Source: CAZSVI01 sp964610205
Lineage (GTDB): Bacteria; Bacillota; Clostridia; DSM-8532
Direction of reading: 5' to 3'
Assembly: GCA_964610205.1 (NCBI GenBank)
Contig: CAZSVI010000001.1
Span: 9,323 to 73,322 of the forward strand
DNA: 64,000 nucleotides
Positions 55,428 through 64,000 of the stretch are shown here, one piece after another; within the stretch, counting starts at the first letter, position 1; every line of letters begins with the position of its first letter. Below the pieces are notes generated by a model that did no database searches, was not told the DNA's origin, and worked only from the letters and a program-made list of their open reading frames with translations. The translations under genes were made by a program, and so were the position numbers.

Positions 55428-56505
55428 TTCTATATACCTCCATATTCTTTATAAACCTGTCAAACAGGAATGCGGTATCAAGGGGCCCTCCGCAGGCTTC
55501 AGGGTGGAACTGCACCGAAAAAACCGGCAGGTTCCTGTAAGTTATTCCTTCACAGGTTTTATCATTCACGTTTACAAACAGCTCAGTCCCGATTTCGGGG
55601 TCAATACTGCCTGATACAACCGCATAACCATGGTTCTGGCTTGTGATATACACTCTTTTGCTCTGCATATCTCTTACAGGCTGATTGGCTCCTCTGTGGC
55701 CATACTTCAGTTTATGTGTTTTAAATCCACTGGCAAGGGCTAAAAGCTGGTGGCCAAGGCAGATACCAAATATGGGGATACCAAGGGCTGTAATTCCTTT
55801 CAGGTTTTCAATAATCCCCGTATTCTCCGCCGGATCCCCAGGTCCGTTTGACAGCATGATACCGTCAGGCTTTATTTTTTGAATGTCACAGGCTTTACTG
55901 TCATACGGCAGCACCCAAACCCTGCAATCCCTTTTTATAAGCTCTCGTTTTATATTTTCTTTAAGACCGAAATCAAGAAGAGCTACCTTATACTTTGGAT
56001 TTTCAGGCCCAAAGCACCGGATCTCTCCGGTTGACACCCTTGCAACCGCATTTTTTATGCTGTAGGATCTTATTTCTTCAAAATCCGCATCAACAGGACT
56101 TTTGCATGTAATTTTTCCGTTCATGACACCATATTCGCGGATAAGTCTGGTTAAGGCCCTTGTATCAATATCGTATAATCCTGTTATCCCCTGGGATTTT
56201 AAAAAACTGTCAATATGATCCTCGCTTCTGAAATTAGAAGGCTCCCGGCACCATGATTTTACAATGTAGCCACCGGCCCCAACGGATCCGCTTTCAAAAT
56301 CCGGGGATATAACACCGTAGTTTCCTATCAGAGGAAAGGTTTGGAGGACAATCTGACCAAAATAACTTTTATCGGTGAGGGTTTCCAGATAACCGGTCAT
56401 TCCTGTGGTAAAAACAATTTCACCTGTTACCTCGGTTTCCGCTCCAAAATATTTTCCGCGGAAAATGGTTCGGTTTTCAAGCGCTAAATATGCTTCCTTC
56501 GACAT
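55414..56505 (-). CDS. carA: Carbamoyl-phosphate synthase small chain
   Basis: 363 residues. The N-terminal small-chain domain (RGKYFGAETEVTGEIVFTTG) is followed by a class I glutamine amidotransferase with nucleophile Cys in FGICLGHQLLALASGF and His/Glu in VQFHPEACGGP. It supplies ammonia from glutamine to CarB. The ATG at 56503-56505 follows GGAGTGATG. The end overlaps carB by 14 bases, so the two are coupled. It has a strong promoter and an attenuator-like hairpin in its leader. Confidence 0.97.
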   Translation of the reverse strand: MSKEAYLALENRTIFRGKYFGAETEVTGEIVFTTGMTGYLETLTDKSYFGQIVLQTFPLIGNYGVISPDFESGSVGAGGYIVKSWCREPSNFRSEDHIDSFLKSQGITGLYDIDTRALTRLIREYGVMNGKITCKSPVDADFEEIRSYSIKNAVARVSTGEIRCFGPENPKYKVALLDFGLKENIKRELIKRDCRVWVLPYDSKACDIQKIKPDGIMLSNGPGDPAENTGIIENLKGITALGIPIFGICLGHQLLALASGFKTHKLKYGHRGANQPVRDMQSKRVYITSQNHGYAVVSGSIDPEIGTELFVNVNDKTCEGITYRNLPVFSVQFHPEACGGPLDTAFLFDRFIKNMEVYRNAAG

Positions 56506-56565
56506 TTAACATCACTCCGTCATGTATTAAAGAGAGTCTGATATCTGACAAAAATATTCTTTCAC

Positions 56566-56657
56566 AAAAAAAGCGTCCATCAAATAATACAGAGTTCTGC
56601 CGTTAAAACCAAACAAGCAACGGTTTTCAGCCTGATTCTGAACTATTTGATGAACGC
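56566..56657 (-). promoter_or_regulatory. Terminator/attenuator-like hairpin in the carA leader
   Basis: On the minus strand GCGTTCATCAAATAGTTC pairs across a ~55-base inner region (which has its own CCGTT/AACGG stem) with GAACTCTGTATTATTTGATG and GACGC, followed by T7. It lies between the promoter and the carA ribosome site, so it can stop transcription before carA. No clear PyrR-binding loop was seen; the signal is unknown. Confidence 0.7.
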
Positions 56658-56675
56658 CTTTGTTCACTGTATTAC

Positions 56676-56704
56676 ATTATACACAAAAAAATCTTTTTTG
56701 CCAA
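56676..56704 (-). promoter_or_regulatory. Predicted carA promoter
   Basis: On the minus strand TTGGCA (56699-56704), 17 bases, TATAAT (56676-56681). It lies directly next to the truncated ATPase gene on the other strand. Confidence 0.75.
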
Positions 56705-56709
56705 TAGGT

Positions 56710-57891
56710 TTCTGGCCATCCGAAGGCCCCGCGGATTTCAGCATGGAGGAATCCGGCGAAGTACCCGCCATCTTCGAGCGCGACTTGAATCCAGAACGCA
56801 TTGTCCGGGAACTTTCCGCACTGTCCGGCATCAGTATTCTGCCGGCGGACACGCTGATTATTCTGGACGAGATTCAGGCAAGCGAGAAAGCGTTAACTTC
56901 GCTGAAATACTTCGCCGAACGCGCTTCACAGTATCACATTTGCGCCGCCGGAAGTCTGCTCGGTGTGGCGATGAAACGCGAGAGGTTTTCTTTCCCGGTG
57001 GGCAAGGTGGATATGCTCAGCCTTTTCCCAATGGATTTTGAGGAGTTCCTTTGGGCGATGGGCAAGAAAGATTTGTGCGCTCTTATCCGCGAATCCTACG
57101 AAGGCTTCACGCCGCTATCGCTTCACGAAACAACAATGGACTTATACAAAACCTACCTTGTTGTCAGCGGTATGCCACGGGTGGTGCAGGAGTACGCCGA
57201 CAAGCTCGACTTTGACTTCGTAGCCGCCACCCAGCGGACGCTGAACAATTCCTATATTGCGGACATGGCAAAGTACGCCACGCCGCAGGAGACTACACGC
57301 ATTATGGCGGCGTGGGATTCCGTTCCGGCGCAGCTTGCCAAGGAGAATCATAAATTCCAGTACCGTGTCATCAAGTCCGGCGCAAGGGCGAACGAGTATG
57401 AGGTTGCGCTCAACTGGCTGAAAGCCGCCGAGATGATTCACAAATGTGTCCATGTGACCGAGGGCAATTATCCCCTTGCCTCCTACGCAGAGAATGAGGC
57501 GTTCAAGGTGTATATGGTGGACACGGGCTTGCTCTGCTCCAAATTCGACATTGCCGCGAATGTGGTCATCAATACGCCGTCCAGCTTTGACGGCTTTAAG
57601 GGTGCGCTCTGCGAGAACTATATCATGCAAGCCCTCGCCGCCAACGGCATCAATGCCTATTACTGGAGCAGTAACGGCAAAGCCGAGGTAAACTTCGTTT
57701 TCCAAACCCGCGAAGGCGGCGTCATTCCGCTGGAAGCAAAATCAGCAGAGAATGTGCGCTCAAAGAGCCTCCGCACCTTCCGGGATATCTACAAGCCGGA
57801 GTTTGTCTACCGGGTTTCGGCAAGGAACTTCGGATTTGAGAATGGGATTAAGAGTGTTCCGCTCTATGCGATGTTTTGTGTGAAGGCGTAA
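56710..57891 (+). pseudogene. DUF4143-type AAA ATPase, 5'-truncated
   Basis: About 390 residues of an ATPase with the Walker B-like block LIILDEIQASEKALTSLKYF, sensor GSLLGVAMKRERFSFPVGKV, and a C-terminal DUF4143 domain with a nuclease-like end (KAEVNFVFQTREGGVIPLEA). The first ~50 residues, including the Walker A GARxxGKT, are missing. The apparent start at 56647 lies in the carA leader, so those first codons are foreign. G+C and codon use (many GCC, GCG, CTC) are clearly higher than in neighbours, pointing to acquisition by transfer. It keeps its own terminator. Loss of Walker A makes it almost certainly inactive. Confidence 0.88.
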
Positions 57892-57906
57892 ATTGAGAGA
57901 ATACAG

Positions 57907-57950
57907 AAAAAGGCTTGATACCGCCGATTGCTGGGGTTCAAGCCTTTTTT
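57907..57950 (+). terminator. Intrinsic terminator of the truncated ATPase gene
   Basis: AAAAAGGCTTG (57907-57917) pairs with CAAGCCTTTTTT (57939-57950), loop of 21 bases. It starts 15 bases after the stop codon. Confidence 0.88.
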
Positions 57951-57959
57951 GTATTCATA

Positions 57960-59140
57960 TTAAATCAAACATGCCTTAATATATTCTTTCATAGTTGCCC
58001 AAGAACTAATTAATAGTCCTGTATCCACCGCTTTTGGATTATGTTTATAGTCATTAAGAATCTTAATAAGATTTTGCTGCTTGATGTTGATTTTTATTGC
58101 TCCACGATTTGCATCCGTAAGATCAACAACTCCGTAGACACTTTCAATAGCTCCAGCTAAATTAGTTTCGGGATATTGCCTCACCACACCGCTAACCTTA
58201 ATTCTGTCAGCATCAAATATTTTTCTTGTGACCGCTTCCAACAGATGCAAATACAGCATAGTGCAGGCATACTGATAGATACATCCAATTTACTCAACTC
58301 AATAATAATACAACGGATTTTTGCATCCCCGTCATTATTGGCATCATACAAAACAAAAGCATCATATTCAGATTTTGTAAAGCCAAGTTTATGCCTTGCT
58401 ATTTGTCGAGGAGTATAGATTGTTGGAGGCTCATATACTTCTTCGCTTTGGCTTTCAGGCTGTGATTTTGTTTGTTGCACAGTACCTTGATTGCCTTCCT
58501 CTCGTTCGGTAGCAATGTTATCAGCCATAGAATCATTTGCGGTCATCGTATTCTCTGTCGTGGCTACAGGCGTATTTTTGTATTGTTCAATTAACGCTTT
58601 TAGTCCCGGAATTCTCTCTTCGTTAATAACATCTCTTGGGTTCTTACCTTTTCCGCTAATCTCAGATGTCGTAATTTTCCCTTCTCCTCGAACTAAAAAA
58701 GCATCGCCCACCGAATCCAGAATCTTCGTAAAGGTTTCTGCTCTTTCGGTTGGAATCACATAGCATTGCTTTTCAGAATCATACTGAATATCGAGCTTAT
58801 AATCCTTATCTTCTGCTTTCTTTGCCTGCCTGTCAAATATCCCATAAAAACATCAACTAAAGGCAAGAATGAAACATCATGCGGAACTTTTTCTTTGCTT
58901 TCCTTTGATAACGAGCTAAACACGCAGTCAAAGATACTGTATCGCTTTATCGCTTTAACTACATCCGTCTTTTTTCCGTTCGTTTGCTTCACAATTTCTG
59001 AAACAACATCTGAGAACGCTTTTGCTGGAGATGCCTTTCGGATATCTTGGAACATCTTGTAGTAGTTAAAATTCTTTTCTTCGGAACTCCATTCCTTGAT
59101 GCCGCCGCTATGTTTACTTATGATATAAGGGCTTGCGGCA
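57960..59140 (-). pseudogene. Gene of unknown function broken by two frameshifts
   Basis: Three minus-strand frames join into one protein of ~390 residues: FNYYKMFQDIRKASPAKAFS to DVFMGY, then after a one-base loss in a T-run (58835-58837) DRQAKKAEDKDYKLDIQYDS to IIIELSKLDV, then after a second shift near 58280 YQYACTMLYLHLLEAVTRKI to MKEYIKACLI. Restoring the frames gives continuous, sensible sequence. The middle has a low-complexity Gln/Glu/Ser/Thr linker (about 58440-58560) and YDANNDGDAK, an EF-hand-like loop. I do not recognise the family. The 5' end is cut near 59140 by the RHS fragment. Confidence 0.7.
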
Positions 59141-59560
59141 TTACGGTTCAGGAAGAAAACTGACCCGGAAGGATCAGAGGGGGAATGTAACAACCTATGC
59201 ATATAACGCCTTCGGCAGGTTAAGACAGGAAAAAGACCCAAACAACAATATTATCCAGTATAAATATGACCTGAACGGCAATGTTGTTTCCGTCAAGGAC
59301 AAAAGGGGCAGCGCAACCATCCTCAGATACGATGCCTTAAATCGCCCGGCAGAGAAGAGAGTCCCTATTGAATTGGACGGCAGCGGAAACTTCATCTATT
59401 CCATAGAAAAGTATACTTATGATGAGGTCGGAAATCTGAAAAAGCGTGCCTTAACCGGAACAAAAGACAGGTTTGATTCCCGGGAAACAGTATACACTTA
59501 CTATGCCAACACGTTACCGATTCGGCTGGAGGCTATTCCAAAAGCTATTACGATACATTC
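59138..59560 (+). pseudogene. RHS/YD-repeat protein fragment
   Basis: About 140 residues of YD repeats: RGNVTTYAYNAFGRLRQEKD, IIQYKYDLNGNVVSVKDKRG, ILRYDALNRPAEKR and YTYDEVGNLKKRALTG, each with the YDxxGN/R signature. After YTYYAN (about 59510) the frame shifts and continues as VTDSAGGYSKSYYDT to about 59555. Both ends are cut: the start against the frameshifted gene, the end against the XdhA remnant. It is an internal piece of a large polymorphic-toxin or wall-associated RHS protein; no toxin tip is present. Confidence 0.85.
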
Positions 59561-60790
59561 CGCCGGTGACCACGCCGCGTGCGCTTTTCGGATTGATGAT
59601 CTTTCCTGCATCAAGAACGGTAGCTGCTTTAAGAATCCGGTAGGTGAATTCTTTGGTGTCCAGTTCCACCTCAACAGCCTGAGCACCCACTGTCCAATAC
59701 GGGCCGGTTTCCCCTTTTCCCGTCTCGTGCTCGAGCTGTGACAAATGCCGCATCACAAAGCTGCCACGCCCCATGACCTGGCTTCCTATGGTATTACCGC
59801 CTTCCAGCTTGAACCCGTGGACAATATCCTTGAAATGGATATAATATCCCGGATCATCCCGTACATAAACCTTTTCACCGCCAACCTCCGGGTCTTCGAC
59901 AGATGCATGCAGGACAAAGGAAGCCGTATGGCGTAATTGATCTATAATATCCTCAGCGGCATTTAATACAGCCCTGCCGGCCATATGCGTAGTCATGCTC
60001 GCAACCGTTTTCCAGTGCCTCGGGCTTGAACGGGTATCCACATCCATCACGACGTGAATGCGGTTGATATCCATATTCATTTTCTCAGCAAGGATCTGGG
60101 CTAATGTGGTCTTCATTCCCGGGCCCATTTCAACCACGCCGCAGTTCAGGTTTAAGCTGCCGTCGGTATTAATTGTGATCAGAGCGCCTGATTCCGCATC
60201 TGTGGGGGAATTGGATGTCTTCCAGAAACAACCGATGCCTTTTGCACGAACCTTGTTATTTCCCTGTTCCAGGCGGATGCCTTCATACCATTTCATCATT
60301 TCCTTCAATTTCTCCAGGTATTTGACCATATCACCCGTATTGCTTAACGTGATTTTTTCCTGTGTGGGGGAGGTATTACCCGGCCTGATGGCATTTTTCA
60401 TCCGGAATACGAGAGGATCCATGTCAATGGCAAAAGCAAGCTTATCCATCATGCGTTAAATACAAAAAGCATAGGAGGTGTGACCGAACCCGCGAAGGGC
60501 TGTAACAAAGGGATGATTGGTGTATACGCTCATCGATTCACACCACAGATTCTCTATATTGTAAGGCCCGGAGCAAGCTACGGCCATTGCTATTGCCATA
60601 CGCGGGCAGACATCGGCGTAAGCGCCGCTGTCGACCATGAATGTAATTTCGGCGGCCTTTATGATACCATCCCTTGTCACGCCGAATTTCAGTTTTGCTT
60701 CCACGCTGATTCCACAAGGAGAGGTTGTTAAATCTTCTTCCCGGGTATTTGCGAATTTCACCATTCTTCCACCTACAGCCTTTGAAGCAA
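59560..60790 (-). pseudogene. Xanthine dehydrogenase/aldehyde oxidase molybdenum-subunit fragment with nonsense mutation
   Basis: About 410 residues from the middle of an XdhA-type large subunit: AVGGRMVKFANTREEDLTTS at its 5' end, VDSGAYADVCPRMAIAMAVA, TALRGFGHTSYAFCI, then a TAA at 60456-60458 in the same frame, then RMMDKLAFAIDMDPLVFRMK, GCFWKTSNSPTDAESGALIT, and AATVLDAGKIINPKSARGVV. The family has Glu where the stop is, so GAA became TAA. Both ends are lost: the N-terminus at the beta-propeller remnant near 60790 and the C-terminus near 59560. Intact enzymes hydroxylate purines or aldehydes using molybdopterin. Confidence 0.88.
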
Positions 60791-61270
60791 TGTGTTTTTA
60801 TCAAGGACAAAAAATCTGCCGTTGACACCACCACCATAGATGTGTCTTTTGTCGGCTTCTATACACCAGAGGCTATGATCGGTAACCATGATTTTCAAGA
60901 CCTCGTGTCGGGCTTTGTTAATGATGGCAAGACCACCGCCGCGTAGGCTGGCGTACACATGCGTTCGATCCTGGCATAGGTCACATATGTCGGAAGAAAG
61001 GTTATCACCCAGCTCACATCGAAATATAACACTCAGGGAATGTGCATCCAGTATGGAGAAAGTGCAAAAATCCTTGCTATAAATGAATTGTCCGTCACAA
61101 AGCAATTTCCGTGAGAGACCGTCCTTCGTAAAGAGCTCTTTTGTATGAATCGCTTTTCCCGTTGCAAGCTCGAAGTGGGATACGGATCTTCCGCTAAGGG
61201 TATAAAGATCATTGCCACAGATGTGAAATGACAGAATGGGTTTTTCTGAGGACAGCACCTTTGTAAACAT
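60773..61270 (-). pseudogene. N-terminal fragment of a beta-propeller (PQQ/WD40-like) protein
   Basis: 166 residues of repeated four-strand blades, for example FHICGNDLYTLSGRSVSHFE, RKLLCDGQFIYSKDFCTFSI and DLCQDRTHVYASLRGGGLAI. The ATG at 61268-61270 has GGAGG seven bases upstream, so the 5' end looks intact. It ends in DKNTLLQRL at the junction with the XdhA remnant, after about four blades, too few for a closed propeller. No signal peptide. Function unknown. Confidence 0.7.
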
Positions 61271-61427
61271 AACCAATCCTCCAACCGTTATCAAAGTCAT
61301 GTCAAGTGACTGGATACAGAACATTTTACCATATTAATAAAAATAAAGAAACGAAAAAGGATACGATTGTTTATTAATCCAATATTCTCTCTAAGAATAA
61401 CACAGGCAGCCTCATGGAGAATGGTGG

Positions 61428-62531
61428 TTATATATACCATCCGTATTGATGAGTGGCTTTATACAATGCAATCACATTTTCAACAGGAGAGTTGTCCTGG
61501 ATTGAATGCGTGGGTGACATGCTATACCCGCCGCCGGGCATCATAATATCCAGGGTGTTTTTCACATATTTCTCAAGTTCGGCTTCCGTACCGAAAGAGA
61601 GTGGACCAGCTGTAGAAATACACCCATGAAAAGCCAGCTTATCACCATATGCAGACTTCAGATATGCAGGAGACATATTCGTGGCTTCGGGCTGCAGCGT
61701 GTCAACTACATCAACTCCCATTTCAGCCATATCATTAAACGCCCAACTGCTGGAACCGCAGGAGTGGATCATGACCGGAAGCCCAAAGGATCTAACCAGG
61801 TTAATAAATTTTTGGTGGCGGGGCTTCAAAACTTCTCTATAGGATGAAAGGCTTATCAGTGGCCCCCTCTGTGTACCCAAATCTTCTCCTATCCATACAA
61901 AGGTATAGTTGCCTTCAGCAGCCTCCAGCGATCTTCGCATAATTTCCAACTGAACTTCAATCTTGCGATCAATTAACCGCATGAGTGCGTTATCCTCATC
62001 AGCCATAGCCATATAAACTCTCTCAGTCCCAAAGAGCATTCCCATGCCGTTCATGATATCAACTAGTCCGGCACCACCGTAAAACAAGGCATAATCCTTG
62101 TATTCTTTACACAGTTCGTTCAGTCGCTTGTAATGAAAACCCTCTGCATTCGGGAGAGGCCACCTCTCTACAGCTTCCATATCCGCATACTTCAGCGGGA
62201 AGTCGCAATAATCCCAATATCCTCCGCACTGATGCTCAATCCATCTGCAGCGCATTCCCCAAAGCTTGTTGACTCGTCTGTCAGGGATTTGCGGGTGTAG
62301 CTCAGGCCCCGTATAGAGAGGTTCTATTCCTAAAAAATCAACCCCCAGTTTATCCATCAGTCCAAGATTGTCATCCGTCTTAAGACCGAAATGTTTTTTC
62401 AACCTGGAATCAATACCTGGATTGGCAAAATAATTCACAGGCACCCGGTCTGCCTTGCAGCGTTTGAATGCCGTCTGAACTCTCTCTTTGGAAGTCATTA
62501 CTTCTCTTTTTTCATTTCTTATTAAGGACAT
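61428..62531 (-). CDS. Uroporphyrinogen decarboxylase (URO-D) family protein, methyltransferase-like
   Basis: 367 residues from the ATG at 62529-62531 (MSLIRNEKREVMTSKERVQT), which has GGGAG ten bases upstream; a further ATG at 62498 is also possible. URO-D fold features: VFAxP-like RVPVNYFANPGIDSRLKKHF, FVWIGEDLGTQRGPLISLSS, and PVMIHSCGSSSWAFNDMAEM, the His and Cys resembling the zinc ligands of MtaA/CmuA-type methylcobamide:CoM methyltransferases. No cobalamin-binding partner is present. It is divergent from an AraC regulator gene and probably controlled by it. The substrate is unknown. Confidence 0.85.
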   Translation of the reverse strand: MSLIRNEKREVMTSKERVQTAFKRCKADRVPVNYFANPGIDSRLKKHFGLKTDDNLGLMDKLGVDFLGIEPLYTGPELHPQIPDRRVNKLWGMRCRWIEHQCGGYWDYCDFPLKYADMEAVERWPLPNAEGFHYKRLNELCKEYKDYALFYGGAGLVDIMNGMGMLFGTERVYMAMADEDNALMRLIDRKIEVQLEIMRRSLEAAEGNYTFVWIGEDLGTQRGPLISLSSYREVLKPRHQKFINLVRSFGLPVMIHSCGSSSWAFNDMAEMGVDVVDTLQPEATNMSPAYLKSAYGDKLAFHGCISTAGPLSFGTEAELEKYVKNTLDIMMPGGGYSMSPTHSIQDNSPVENVIALYKATHQYGWYI

Positions 62532-62640
62532 GATGAAATCGCTCCCTAAGTGTATATATATACATGATAAATGAGAATTGATATAATTGATTTGAAAAAA
62601 ACCGATAGAAATTTGTACAAAGACGATAACAGGTAATCTT

Positions 62641-63510
62641 ATGAATATCAACAGGATCTATTTGTCAGAAATACAACCTCACTTAAGAATCATCAATCTA
62701 TATCACTGTACGCCAGGATTTCGTTCAGGAACCAGACGCCTGTATGATCATTATTTTCTCTATGTACATAAAGGCTGTGGCGAATATATCATGGATGGCA
62801 AAACTTATGCAGCTGTTACCGGCGATATGTTTTTCTGCCCACCCGGAACTGAAAATACAATTATTGCAGATGAAAAGAATCCTTTTATACTCAGTGGCAT
62901 CAATTTTGACTTTGTAAAAACCTACTGCAATCATGAGCTTCTATATCCCATCCGCACAGATTTATTCAATTCCGCCCTCATAACCGAACAGACAGAATTC
63001 CATGATTTCTCCGGTTTCCCCCCGAAAATGGGTGTATCTGACGATGCGTCGATACGGCTATTGATCCTGGATATGATTCGTCAGTTCAACTCCAAAATAA
63101 AGTATTGGGACCTGAATGTAAACGGAATGCTGCAGACATTCATTTCAAAACTACTCCAGCATATTGCCTGCGAGGCACATAAAGCCCATGACACAAACAA
63201 AAATGAGGAAATGATTCAGTTTATTAGTTCCAACTATAACCGGGACATTACAAACATTGATATTGCAAGGGAATTCCATTACAGCACCGATTATATCAAT
63301 AAGCTGGTTTATGCCTACACAGGCATGACAATCCGGCAATATATCCTGGACTTGAGGATGCGGCAAGCCATTCACCTGCTTTTGAATACGAACATGGATA
63401 TTACAAACATCGCCTATGAGGTTGGATTCAGCACCGTACACTATTTTTCCAGAATATTTGCCAGAAAAACCGGACTGTCTCCATCCTGTTTTAGAAATTA
63501 CGGTTCGTGA
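62641..63510 (+). CDS. AraC-family transcriptional regulator
   Basis: 289 residues. The N-terminal cupin domain has DHYFLYVHKGCGEYIMDGKT and GDMFFCPPGTENTII, and the C-terminal double helix-turn-helix has TNIDIAREFHYSTDYINKLV and DITNIAYEVGFSTVHYFSRI with RKTGLSPSCFRNY. It starts with ATG at 62641. The gene is divergent from the URO-D family gene with a ~110-base shared control region, the usual arrangement for a regulator and its target. The effector is unknown. Confidence 0.92.
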   Translation: MNINRIYLSEIQPHLRIINLYHCTPGFRSGTRRLYDHYFLYVHKGCGEYIMDGKTYAAVTGDMFFCPPGTENTIIADEKNPFILSGINFDFVKTYCNHELLYPIRTDLFNSALITEQTEFHDFSGFPPKMGVSDDASIRLLILDMIRQFNSKIKYWDLNVNGMLQTFISKLLQHIACEAHKAHDTNKNEEMIQFISSNYNRDITNIDIAREFHYSTDYINKLVYAYTGMTIRQYILDLRMRQAIHLLLNTNMDITNIAYEVGFSTVHYFSRIFARKTGLSPSCFRNYGS

Positions 63511-64000
63511 CGATATGGCACCATGAAAGGCTTTATACCGGTAAAAAGTGAGAGGGCTTTTATCGCAGACCGCTACGAGGTCCGGGACCAAACAATAAGA
63601 CACACACTTTATTGCAAGCTTTAGCAAGCCCTAAATAAGCATACGAGAATTGATTTTTAAGGAAAGTTATGGTATGTTAAGCTTAATCATAACTCTGCGA
63701 AAATTTCTTAATGCATGGCAGATAACGAAAGGAGTTGTTTTGTTGACAATCGTTGTATTTGAGGTGGCATTCACCTAAAACAAAATATTGGGCATGGCGA
63801 TATTTTACAAGATGCATAGACATCTTTTGTTGCTGTGCCGTTCGAGTAACCTTTCGTGAATACTGTAGACTTCTATGGGCATACGAGCAGGTATGTCCGT
63901 GTTATTTTAACATCCGACTACCTGGTACGAACCGCAGTTTACAGCTTATTTGTGTATATGTACGAAAACAAATATATTCATCAAAAGGTTTGGATTTTAT
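63511..64000. other. Terminal non-coding stretch
   Basis: 490 bases with no convincing gene. On the minus strand a frame is open from the right edge to a stop near 63902 (ends PGSRMLK); it could be the 3' end of a gene beyond the window, but I do not recognise it. No strong terminator, repeat or structured RNA was seen. Confidence 0.4.

Noticed and set aside
57142..57705. 187-codon minus-strand frame opposite the DUF4143 ATPase gene
   Set aside because: A long antisense frame expected in a G+C-rich gene; the plus-strand product has clear family motifs.
56710..57891. Intact ATPase-based defence gene
   Set aside because: Walker A and the first ~50 residues are missing and the apparent start lies in the carA leader.
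63151..63627. 158-codon minus-strand frame opposite the AraC gene
   Set aside because: Antisense to a helix-turn-helix domain with clear motifs.

Overview
The window reads as chromosome of a low-to-moderate G+C, Gram-positive anaerobe of the class Clostridia. Reasons: AGGAGG-type ribosome binding sites and TTGACA/TATAAT promoters throughout; a CIRCE operator before groESL; a T-box leader; PerR with rubrerythrin; an [FeFe]-hydrogenase; LplB/LplC-type sugar transporters; and a Pro/Thr-linker surface protein. Species cannot be read from the sequence. Almost all genes lie on the minus strand. I saw no rRNA, tRNA or CRISPR array.

Layout. 0-8.6 kb: a glycan and amino-sugar scavenging locus (glycoside-hydrolase-like protein, two permeases, solute-binding lipoprotein, then MurQ etherase, BadF-type kinase and an RpiR regulator cut by the edge). 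8.7-9.3 kb: non-coding repeats. 9.3-16.6 kb: NlpC/P60 wall hydrolase, a LonB-like protease, the tsaE-tsaB-rimI cluster and an anchored surface protein. 16.8-19.9 kb: Cys-cluster protein, CaCA antiporter, second sugar-binding lipoprotein. 19.9-24.5 kb: patatin, an unusual [FeFe]-hydrogenase, rubrerythrin/PerR and a dead EAL-domain gene. 24.5-28.9 kb: SGNH hydrolase, amidohydrolase, Lon. 29.2-34.2 kb: str operon (L7Ae-like, rpsL, rpsG, fusA, tuf), cut off from rpoBC by a RAYT/REP element. 35.2-43.2 kb: AraC regulator, T-box-controlled TrpB2, groESL, coaX, birA. 45.5-50.5 kb: a two-component system and a three-gene homocysteine-formation cluster. 50.7-56.7 kb: HAD phosphatase and carA-carB, where carB runs in frame into dapF. 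56.7-61.3 kb: at least five truncated or frameshifted gene pieces. 61.4-63.5 kb: a divergent UroD-family/AraC pair.

Main points of interest: (1) one 1312-codon frame joining carbamoyl-phosphate synthase large chain to diaminopimelate epimerase, with an internal ribosome site; (2) a dispersed ~45-bp palindrome in four copies, each carrying a TTGCAA-N17/18-TATAAT-like promoter that points at the adjacent minus-strand gene; (3) a RAYT transposase gene bounded by inverted GGGGACGGTTCT motifs, with a 34-bp perfect palindrome over its ribosome site and related motifs elsewhere in the window; (4) a large imperfect palindrome at 45 kb with relatives at 8.8-9.1 kb; (5) a G9 tract in a ribosome binding site; (6) the gene graveyard next to the carA promoter.
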